Part shown: positions 22,901 through 29,338 of the stretch, in pieces | Numbering within the stretch: position 1 is the first letter of the stretch | Layout of the letters: each line of letters opens with the position of its first letter | The notes under the pieces: generated by a model | Told to the model about the DNA's origin: nothing | The model's input: the letters and a program-made list of their open reading frames with translations, nothing else | The model's database searches: none | From: CAIVAT01 sp964455285 | GTDB lineage: Bacteria; Bacteroidota; Bacteroidia; Bacteroidales; FEN-979 | NCBI GenBank assembly: GCA_964455285.1 | Contig: CAYVVG010000049.1 | Span: 1 to 30,529 of the forward strand | DNA length: 30,529 nt | Direction of reading: 5' to 3' | Program-made: the position numbers and the translations under genes

Positions 22901-23608
22901 TTATTCGTAAAATGTATATTCATATTTGAGAATGTAATGCCTGCTGAGCCGCTCTCCCTGGCCGTCGATGTTCACCTCCACTTCGGTGGTTCGTGCCTCG
23001 GAGTCGTAACTCCGACGGACCGACATGACGACATTGCCGTTATCATCGAGGTCTTCCTCCAGCACCGGCTGCCCCTGTTCGTTGCGCGTGACCCTCGACT
23101 GCACAGGCTTTATCCGGCTCATGTCGGGACCCTCCACGGGATCGCCCTCCCCGTCGGCAACCGTATGTTTTACCAACTCCCCGTTCACCCACTCCATCGT
23201 CTCCACCTGGTCCACCTCCCCGTCGTCGCTGGTGGTGACGATGCGGGTGACCTGGCCCAGGTCGTTGTATTCGTATACGCTGGTATCGACCGATCCGTCG
23301 AGGTAATGTTTCAGGGTTTTTTCCATGCGCCCCTCCTCGGTCCACTGGTGGGATTTTTCTTCGGCCAGTTCATTTTCGGCGGGGTAATAGGCTTCGTGCA
23401 CGAGTCGTCCGCGGTCGTCGTACTGCAGCTCGGTCATCTCTTCGAACTCTCCGTTCCGGTTGTAATGGATCTCCTTCAGCAACCTGCCTTCCGGATCGAA
23501 TTCGCTGTACTGGTTCCGGTTGCCGCGGATGTCGATCTCTTCATCGTTGATATCGCGGATGAAATAATCGTACCGGGTGATGGTGATCGAACGGGTTTGC
23601 TTCTCCAT
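22901..23608 (-). CDS. Acidic cytoplasmic protein with YD/RHS-like repeats
   Basis: 235 residues from ATG 23608, with no signal peptide. The frame stays open for 78 codons upstream, but part of that is a repeat-like GC-rich stretch with a low-quality translation (TPLSPSPSGEK), so I reject it. The protein is a run of short beta units of YD type: FDPEGRLLKEIHYNRNGE, YDDRGRLVHEAYYPAEN, YEYNDLGQVTRIVTTSDDGE, NEQGQPVLEEDLDDNGNVV. It is very rich in Glu and Asp. Such repeats are best known from RHS/YD shells around toxins, but there is no toxin domain and no export signal here. The function is unknown. A near -7 box (TACTTTG) lies about 35 nt before the start. Confidence 0.75.
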   Translation of the reverse strand: MEKQTRSITITRYDYFIRDINDEEIDIRGNRNQYSEFDPEGRLLKEIHYNRNGEFEEMTELQYDDRGRLVHEAYYPAENELAEEKSHQWTEEGRMEKTLKHYLDGSVDTSVYEYNDLGQVTRIVTTSDDGEVDQVETMEWVNGELVKHTVADGEGDPVEGPDMSRIKPVQSRVTRNEQGQPVLEEDLDDNGNVVMSVRRSYDSEARTTEVEVNIDGQGERLSRHYILKYEYTFYE

Positions 23609-23735
23609 GGTTGGGTGCAGGTGAACATGCGATGTCAAAGTAAGTAAAAAAAAAGGTACCCGCACATGCCGTCCGTCAGTTTTATTGAGGACGGTCCCGG
23701 ATTCGTGCACGAAACCGGGGAGGAAGGGTGCGATT

Positions 23736-23776
23736 TTTTCCCCGGAAGGAGAGGGGCTGAGAGGAGTGCCGGAAAC
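23736..23776. repeat. Possible third, degenerate copy of the GC-rich element
   Basis: TTCCCCGGAAGGAGAGGGGCTG and what follows resemble the GGAGAGGGG...GG part of the elements at 10786 and 19848, but the stem is incomplete. It falls in the spacer between the divergent YD-like gene and the peptidase gene. Confidence 0.3.
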
Positions 23777-23789
23777 TTTCGCCCGGGTG

Positions 23790-23821
23790 TTGCTTTTTGG
23801 TACATGGATTTCGTAAATTTG
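23790..23821 (+). promoter_or_regulatory. Promoter of the prolyl oligopeptidase gene
   Basis: TTG (23790-23792), a 21-nt spacer and a perfect -7 box TAAATTTG (23814-23821) precede the ATG at 23861 by 39 nt. An earlier ATG at 23846 is in another frame. Confidence 0.6.
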
Positions 23822-23860
23822 ATTAGCCGAAGAAAAATTCAACCATGAAGGGGAAAAGCC

Positions 23861-25975
23861 ATGAAAAAGACTGCTGTTCTTTTACTAATTGCCGCACTGA
23901 TGACGATAGCTGCTTGCAACCGTCGATCCCGGATCTCCTACCCGGTGGCCCGGCAGGTCGATACTGTCGATGATTACTTTGGAACCAGGGTCGCCGATCC
24001 TTACCGGTGGCTGGAAAACGATACTTCGGCCGAGACGGCCGAATGGGTGAAAGCGCAGAACGCGGTCACCCAGGCCTATCTCGAAAAGATCCCGTTCCGG
24101 GAGAAGATCCGCGAGAGGCTGACCCGGATATGGAACTATCCCCGGTTCGGGGTGCCGTTCCGCGAGGGACCTTATTATTTCTTCTTCAAGAATGACGGGC
24201 TGCAGAACCAGTCGGTGCTGTATGTCAGGAAAGGGCTGGAAGGCGAACCGCGTGTGCTGCTCGATCCCAACAAGCTGTCCGGAGACGGGACCATCGCGCT
24301 GGCGGGCACCGACGTTTCGCACGACGGGAAATACCTTGCCTATAGCCTGACGCGGAGCGGATCCGACTGGAACGAGGTGCATGTCATGGAGATCGAAAGC
24401 GGCACGGTACTGCCCGATACCCTGAAGTGGGTTAAATTCTCGGGGATGTCGTGGCAGGACAACGGCTTTTATTATAGCCGGTACGATGCCCCTGCCAAAG
24501 GGATGGAGTTCAGCACGAAGAACGAGTACCATAAAGTGTATTACCATGTGGTGGGGACCCCGCAGCAGGCAGACAGGCTGATCCATCAGAACCTGAAATA
24601 TCCTCAGCGGTCCTTTGGGGCCGCGGTGACGGATGATCAGCGGTACCTGATCCTGTACGAGTCGGAATCGACCAGCGGAACGGCGCTCTGGTTCCGCGAT
24701 CTGGCCAGGCCTTCCATGCCCTTTCAATTGCTGGCCGCCGGATTCGATTATGAGTACAGCGTGGTCGATAACGTGGGCGACAAACTGCTGGTGGTGACCA
24801 ATTACAAGGCGCCTAAGAAAAAACTGGTCCTGATGGATCCTGCCGATCCGGCACCGGCACGGTGGAAGACCATCATTCCCGAGCGCGACGATGTGCTGGA
24901 GTCGGTGAATCTTGCCGGCGACTTCATCGTTTCGGAGTACATGCAGAACGCTGTTTCCAAAGCTTTTATCTACAGTCTCGACGGGCAGTTCCTTCACGAG
25001 ATGAGCCTTCCGGGGATCGGCACCCTCGGCGGTTTCAGGGGAAAGAGGGGAGACATAACGGCGTTTTACGGATATAGCTCCTTCACTTTCCCGACCACGA
25101 TTTACAAATACGATGTGGCGCAGAACAAGTCGGAGGTTTACAACCGTCCGGAGATCGATTTCGACCCCTCGGGTTATGAGGTCAAACAGGTGTTTTACCT
25201 GAGCAAAGACAAGAGCACCATCCCCATGTTCATCGTGCATCGAAAAGGGATTGTCCTTGACGGGAAGAACCCGGCAATGCTTTACGGGTATGGCGGTTTC
25301 AACGTAAGTATGACCCCCAATTTCAGCCTGAGCAGGCTGCTTTTCCTCGAACGCGGGGGGATCTATGCGGTGGCGAACCTCCGGGGCGGAGGAGAGTACG
25401 GCGAGGAGTGGCACAAGGCCGGCACGAAAGAGAGGAAGCAGAACGTCTTCGACGATTTCATCGCCGCGGCCGAATTCCTCTTTGCCGAGAAATACACCTC
25501 AGCTGAAAAACTGGGGATCATGGGGGGCTCCAACGGGGGGCTGCTTGTGGGAGCCTGCATGACCCAGCGCCCCGAGATGTTCCGGGTGGCCATTCCCCAG
25601 GTGGGCGTGATGGACATGCTCCGCTACCATAAATTCACCATCGGGTGGGCCTGGGCGACCGACTACGGGACCAGCGAGACACGCGAGGGCTTCGATTACC
25701 TGGTGAAGTACTCGCCGCTGCACAACCTCCGCGACAGTGTGGACTATCCTGCCACGATGGCATTCACGGCCGACCACGACGACCGGGTGGTGCCGGCCCA
25801 CACCTTCAAGTTCATGGCCACCCTTCAGGCGAAGTACAAGGGAAAAAATCCGATGCTGGTGCGCATCGAGACCAAGGCGGGCCATGGAGCCGGAAAGCCG
25901 ATCGCCAAGCAGATCGAGGAGACGACCGACCTGTGGTCGTTCGTTTTCTACAACCTGGGAATGAAATTCGACTGA
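23861..25975 (+). CDS. Prolyl oligopeptidase family (S9A) serine peptidase, lipoprotein
   Basis: 704 residues. MKKTAVLLLIAALMTIAAC is a lipoprotein signal (Cys19), so the enzyme should sit in the envelope. An S9A N-terminal part (DPYRWLENDTSAETAEWVKAQN) leads into the seven-bladed propeller (about 70-420). The alpha/beta hydrolase domain then carries GGSNGGLL with catalytic Ser557, Asp in ADHDDRV and His in KAGHGAG. VANLRGGGEYGEEWHKAG lies before the active site, as in prolyl endopeptidases. It cleaves short peptides after proline and would help peptide scavenging. The size is normal for the family. It is transcribed alone: the next gene is convergent, 6 bp away. Confidence 0.95.
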   Translation: MKKTAVLLLIAALMTIAACNRRSRISYPVARQVDTVDDYFGTRVADPYRWLENDTSAETAEWVKAQNAVTQAYLEKIPFREKIRERLTRIWNYPRFGVPFREGPYYFFFKNDGLQNQSVLYVRKGLEGEPRVLLDPNKLSGDGTIALAGTDVSHDGKYLAYSLTRSGSDWNEVHVMEIESGTVLPDTLKWVKFSGMSWQDNGFYYSRYDAPAKGMEFSTKNEYHKVYYHVVGTPQQADRLIHQNLKYPQRSFGAAVTDDQRYLILYESESTSGTALWFRDLARPSMPFQLLAAGFDYEYSVVDNVGDKLLVVTNYKAPKKKLVLMDPADPAPARWKTIIPERDDVLESVNLAGDFIVSEYMQNAVSKAFIYSLDGQFLHEMSLPGIGTLGGFRGKRGDITAFYGYSSFTFPTTIYKYDVAQNKSEVYNRPEIDFDPSGYEVKQVFYLSKDKSTIPMFIVHRKGIVLDGKNPAMLYGYGGFNVSMTPNFSLSRLLFLERGGIYAVANLRGGGEYGEEWHKAGTKERKQNVFDDFIAAAEFLFAEKYTSAEKLGIMGGSNGGLLVGACMTQRPEMFRVAIPQVGVMDMLRYHKFTIGWAWATDYGTSETREGFDYLVKYSPLHNLRDSVDYPATMAFTADHDDRVVPAHTFKFMATLQAKYKGKNPMLVRIETKAGHGAGKPIAKQIEETTDLWSFVFYNLGMKFD

Positions 25976-25981
25976 ACGCGT

Positions 25982-27304
25982 TCAGGGGAATACGATCCTG
26001 ACTTTCTTTGCCTGCAGTCGGGCTTTCAGCCACCTTTCGATCCGGTCCCGGTCGGGTGCATTCAATTTCCGGTTTCCGGTTACCAGGACCACCACGGGGA
26101 CGGTGTCGGCCTGGACCCGTTCGGATGAATACTCCAGCGCACAGGCGTAGCTGCACCCGGTGATCTGCGGAAACATGCTCCGGATCTCAGCCAGAAGAGT
26201 CTTCCCCAGCATTGACTGGCCCGAGAGGCTGTCGAATCGCTGTTCGGCCGCTGTCAACGACAGGTTCAGCCGGCCGATCTCTTCTTTCAGCCGCAGCGTT
26301 TCGATCTCTTTCTTATCCCGTTTTTCCAGGTTCAGACCCTGCCGGATGATGACTTCGGCTTTCTCCAGCCCGAAATTGGCAGTTTTCCTTCTGATCCATT
26401 CCTTCTGATCCCCTGTCAGCGGCAAGCCTCCATAGATCAATGTGATGGTCCTGCTTTCGGGGTCGACCTGATCGCGCAACAGGTAATTGCCTTCGACAGC
26501 GCTGATATCGGCCACATAGCGGTCGGCATTCATCTTGAACCGCTCCTTTTGCACAAGGATATATCCGAAATATATGCTGGGCATCAGAACAAGCAGGATC
26601 ACAGCGGTGATCCAGCGGTTGATCCTCATCCTCCTGCCGGCGTCCACAGGGGCGTTGAGCGGGAATTTCAGCAATTTGGTGATCAGGACGGATGCCAGGG
26701 CCATGAACACCGTGTTGATGGTGAACAGGTAAAAGGCCCCGAAAAAGAAATGAAACTGTGCAGTGGCCAGTCCGTACCCAGCGGTACACAGGGGAGGCAT
26801 TAAAGCAGTGGCGATGGCGACACCGGGGATCACATTTCCTTTTTCGCGGCTGCTAATGGCCACTATTCCTGCAAGACCGCCGAACAGGGCAATAAGCACG
26901 TCGTAAATGGTCGGGGTGGTGCGGGCCAGCAATTCAGAATGGGCGGTGGATACGGGACTCAGGGCAAAGTATAGGGCGGAGGCGGCAAGACTCGCAACGA
27001 CGGCAAAGGTGAAGTTGCGCAATGCCTGCCGGAACAAACCAAAGTCATAGGTCGCCAGGCTGAACCCCAGTCCGTTGATCGGGCCCATAAGGGGGGAGAT
27101 CAGCATGGCCCCGATGATCACCCCCGGCGAATTCATGTTCAGCCCGACTGACGCGATCACAATGGCAAACACCAGGATCCATAGATTGGTGCCTTTGAAC
27201 GAACATCCTTTGACAATGGTATCCCTGATCCTGGTGAAATCGTCCAGTTCCGGTTCTAGGTTGAAATAATGCAGGATTTTGCGGAAGACTTGTCTTTCTC
27301 CCAT
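25982..27304 (-). CDS. DUF389 family integral membrane protein
   Basis: 440 residues. After a short cytoplasmic start there are about six transmembrane helices with the DUF389 signature: NLWILVFAIVIASVGLNMNS, PGVIIGAMLISPLMGPINGL, and PGVAIATALMPPLCTAGYGL. From about 240 on there is a soluble domain containing a predicted coiled coil (KKEIETLRLKEEIGRLNLSL, roughly 330-370) and a C-terminal alpha/beta segment (VVVLVTGNRKLNAPDRDRIE). The family is widespread and has no established function; the paired PPLC/SPLM loops suggest a transporter-like core, which is inference. The start ATG 27304 has a perfect -7 box 13 nt upstream. Confidence 0.88.
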   Translation of the reverse strand: MGERQVFRKILHYFNLEPELDDFTRIRDTIVKGCSFKGTNLWILVFAIVIASVGLNMNSPGVIIGAMLISPLMGPINGLGFSLATYDFGLFRQALRNFTFAVVASLAASALYFALSPVSTAHSELLARTTPTIYDVLIALFGGLAGIVAISSREKGNVIPGVAIATALMPPLCTAGYGLATAQFHFFFGAFYLFTINTVFMALASVLITKLLKFPLNAPVDAGRRMRINRWITAVILLVLMPSIYFGYILVQKERFKMNADRYVADISAVEGNYLLRDQVDPESRTITLIYGGLPLTGDQKEWIRRKTANFGLEKAEVIIRQGLNLEKRDKKEIETLRLKEEIGRLNLSLTAAEQRFDSLSGQSMLGKTLLAEIRSMFPQITGCSYACALEYSSERVQADTVPVVVLVTGNRKLNAPDRDRIERWLKARLQAKKVRIVFP

Positions 27305-27316
27305 GTCGTTTTTTTA

Positions 27317-27324
27317 CAAATGTA
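27317..27324 (-). promoter_or_regulatory. -7 box of the DUF389 gene
   Basis: TACATTTG on the minus strand matches TAnnTTTG exactly and ends 12 nt before the ATG at 27304, so the leader would be under 10 nt. The nearest TTG is 26 nt upstream, too far to count. Confidence 0.5.
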
Positions 27325-27486
27325 GTTAATAAAATTTCTTTTTCCCGACGCAACCATTCTTCAATTCTCCCGGTCATGCCCGGTAAACCCGGCCATCACG
27401 GACATTTCGGAAGTCTGTGGCCTTTGTTGCCGGACATGAAAGTTATCAACAACCGTATCACCTTTAACCCGATGGAGGATTAAGCA

Positions 27487-28104
27487 ATGGAAATCATGCG
27501 CAGGATGCGAAACTACACCGATGAGCAGCTTATCGACGGGCTGCGGCGGCGGGAGACCCGCTGCATCGACTACCTGTATGCCGAGTTTTTTCCGGTGGTG
27601 CGCCACCATGTTCAACACAACTCGGGCACCGACAAAGACACCGAGGACGTGTTCCAGGACTCGCTGGTGGTGCTGTACCGCCGGTGCCTCAAGGAACCTT
27701 TCCGGCTGCAGTGCACACTGAAGACCTATTTTATGGGGATCGTGAAAAATTTGTGGAATCAGAGGCTCGACGAGCGGTACCGGCTCCTGTTCACGGCCAG
27801 CCTCGAGGTGCATGAGGACCGTGCGGGGTATGCGGCCGCACAGCATGACCCCACGGAGGATGAACTCGAACGCGAACGCCTGTTCTACAAGAACCTGATG
27901 ACGATGCCCGATGATTGCCGCAGGCTGCTGCAGTTGTATTGCCTCAAGGTGCCGATGAAGGAGATCGCCAGGATCCTTAATTACAGTGACGAAGAATATG
28001 TAAAGACCCGAAAATACCTGTGTAAAAAAATGCTGCGGAAACGGATCATGAACGATCCCGAATGCAGCCAATACATACGTTATGAAAGAACAGGAAACAG
28101 ATGA
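27487..28104 (+). CDS. ECF-type RNA polymerase sigma factor
   Basis: 205 residues. Region 2 is YTDEQLIDGLRRRETRCIDY...VFQDSLVVLYRRC...KTYFMGIVKNLWNQRL. Region 4 is MPDDCRRLLQLYCLKVPMKE then IARILNYSDEEYVKTRKYLC. The recognition helix is poorly conserved (YSDEEYVKTRKYLCKKML), and the C-terminal ECSQYIRYERTGNR is unlike standard sigma factors. The start at 27487 follows GGAGGATTAAGCA, a good Shine-Dalgarno; two later in-frame ATGs are possible. The gene overlaps the next one by 23 bp, typical of a sigma/anti-sigma pair. The target promoter is unknown. Confidence 0.9.
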   Translation: MEIMRRMRNYTDEQLIDGLRRRETRCIDYLYAEFFPVVRHHVQHNSGTDKDTEDVFQDSLVVLYRRCLKEPFRLQCTLKTYFMGIVKNLWNQRLDERYRLLFTASLEVHEDRAGYAAAQHDPTEDELERERLFYKNLMTMPDDCRRLLQLYCLKVPMKEIARILNYSDEEYVKTRKYLCKKMLRKRIMNDPECSQYIRYERTGNR

Positions 28105-28708
28105 CCGATGGATCGACCGGTACAACGAGGGCGAACTGAGCGATACGGAAAGATCCCTTTTCCGCGCGAAAATGGAGACCGACCCGTTGCTCCGGCACGA
28201 AGTCGGGCTGGATGCAAGGCTCAATGCATTCCTGGCCGATGAAGGGCTGCTCGACCTGATGGATAAGATCCGCCAGCGACCGGTACGACAGGCGGCCCGG
28301 CGACGGTTGAGGAGGCTGCTGGCAGCAGCCGCGGTGCTGCCGGTGGTCGTTGCAGCCGCGATCACCTGGGCATGGTTGCGCCCTGCGGTCCCCACCCCGA
28401 TGCCGGCGGGGGAGAGGGGCGGCCCGGCCGGACTGTCAGACCCCGGTTTTCACACCCTGCGGCCTTATTCATCCGCCTTTGCAGGGCAAACCGTTCGCCT
28501 GGCCACGGCGGGTGAGGAGGGCAGCCGGACGACCGCACGTTTCCGGCTGACGCTTCAGGATGGACAGACCGTGCGTGACTTCCGGGTTTACGGGGCAAGG
28601 GAGGTGTTCGTACCAACCGCCGGACTCTCACCGGGCATATACTACTGGAGACTGACTACCGAAAAGGGTTCGCAGCGCTGCGGTAAAATCGGACTCCTGC
28701 CGGGCTGA
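28082..28708 (+). CDS. Anti-sigma-factor-like single-pass membrane protein
   Basis: 208 residues. The N-terminal cytoplasmic part (1-77) is acidic and helical (IDRYNEGELSDTERSLFRAK), like anti-sigma N-domains that bind sigma factors. A transmembrane helix spans about 78-98 (LLAAAAVLPVVVAAAITWAW). The C-terminal domain of about 105 residues is extracytoplasmic (TARFRLTLQDGQTVRDFRVY, SPGIYYWRLTTEKGSQRC) and looks like a small beta sandwich. It overlaps the sigma gene by 23 bp. No carrier protease or effector gene follows; convergent ridA is next. The anti-sigma role is inferred from context, size and topology only. Confidence 0.7.
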   Translation: MKEQETDDRWIDRYNEGELSDTERSLFRAKMETDPLLRHEVGLDARLNAFLADEGLLDLMDKIRQRPVRQAARRRLRRLLAAAAVLPVVVAAAITWAWLRPAVPTPMPAGERGGPAGLSDPGFHTLRPYSSAFAGQTVRLATAGEEGSRTTARFRLTLQDGQTVRDFRVYGAREVFVPTAGLSPGIYYWRLTTEKGSQRCGKIGLLPG

Positions 28709-28738
28709 AACAGCAGCATATCAGATTAATTCCCCCTG

Positions 28739-28810
28739 GTCACCTCGTCACTCTGTCACCTCGTCACTCTGTCACCTCGTCACTCTGTCACTCTGTTGCC
28801 CTGTTACCCT
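28739..28810 (-). repeat. 8-bp array with a stop in most units, containing the ridA stop
   Basis: Nine 8-bp units on the plus strand (GTCACCTC and GTCACTCT mostly alternating, then GTTGCCCT and GTTACCCT). Read on the minus strand, eight of the nine units carry TGA or TAA in a fixed position, and the ridA stop TAA (28804-28806) is that codon in the last unit. The convergent anti-sigma gene ends 30 bp before the array. Confidence 0.85.
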
Positions 28811-29184
28811 TTAGCGGCAATGGTCTCGATCTCCACCAGGGCTCCCAGCGGCAGTTTTACCACTCCGTAAGCGGCGCGGGCGGGTGGGTTTTCGGGATAG
28901 TACCTGCCGTAAACAGCATTCATGGCGGCAAAATTGTCCATGTCGCTGAGCAGACAGGTCGATTTGACCACGTCGCTGAACTGGTAGCCGGCAGCGTGCA
29001 GGATGGCGCCGATGTTTTTCATGACCTGTTCGGTTTGTTCGGCGATCCCGCCTTCGACGAACTTCCCGGTTGCCGGATCGATGGGGATCTGCCCGGAGAT
29101 GAACAACATGCCGTTGACTTCGACAGCCTGGCTGTAAGGTCCGACCGCCTTCGGCGCGTCGGGGGTGTGGTGAATGGCCTTCAT
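28804..29184 (-). CDS. ridA: RidA family reactive-intermediate deaminase
   Basis: 126 residues from ATG 29184. The frame continues upstream through a 7-bp array that encodes LPIAYCL repeats, clearly not part of the protein. Family motifs are GPYSQAVEVNGMLFISGQIP, GGIAEQTEQVMKNIGAIL, the catalytic Arg in PARAAYGV, and EIETIAAKG at the end. It hydrolyses reactive enamines/imines such as 2-aminoacrylate formed by PLP enzymes, protecting cytoplasmic enzymes. The protein is normally a trimer. It stands downstream of the LptD-like gene on the same strand, with 151 bp of repeats between them. Confidence 0.97.
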   Translation of the reverse strand: MKAIHHTPDAPKAVGPYSQAVEVNGMLFISGQIPIDPATGKFVEGGIAEQTEQVMKNIGAILHAAGYQFSDVVKSTCLLSDMDNFAAMNAVYGRYYPENPPARAAYGVVKLPLGALVEIETIAAKG

Positions 29185-29202
29185 ATTTTCGATTTGATTA
29201 GT

Positions 29203-29284
29203 AATAGGCAATAGGCAATAGGCAATAGGCAATAGGCAATAGGCAATAGGCAATAGGTAATAGGCAATAGGCAATAGGCAATAG
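29203..29284 (-). repeat. 7-bp tandem array AATAGGC upstream of ridA
   Basis: Eleven units of AATAGGC (one is AATAGGT) plus a partial twelfth. Each plus-strand unit has TAG, closing all three plus frames, while the minus strand stays open. It lies between the LptD-like gene and ridA, just before the ridA start. Confidence 0.95.
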
Positions 29285-29314
29285 TGATCAGTCGGCAGTC
29301 ACCAGATTCTTCCC

Positions 29315-29338
29315 GTTACCCCGTCACCCCGTCACCTA
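29315..29338 (-). repeat. 8-bp array after the LptD-like stop
   Basis: Three units, reading on the minus strand TAGGTGAC/GGGGTGAC/GGGGTAAC. The gene's TAG stop (29336-29338) is directly followed by TGA or TAA every 8 bases. It is closely related to the array at 28739-28810. Confidence 0.8.

Noticed and set aside
22901..23608. RHS/YD toxin
   Set aside because: Only 235 residues, no export signal, no C-terminal toxin domain and no immunity gene.
23885..25414. 509-residue minus-strand frame inside the prolyl oligopeptidase gene
   Set aside because: It mirrors the conserved S9A gene, has a His/Arg-rich biased composition and no domain.
29203..29284. AATAGGC units as CRISPR or as part of a coding gene
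   Set aside because: They are 7-bp direct repeats without spacers; the translated LPIAYCL stretch has no family features and RidA has a normal start downstream.
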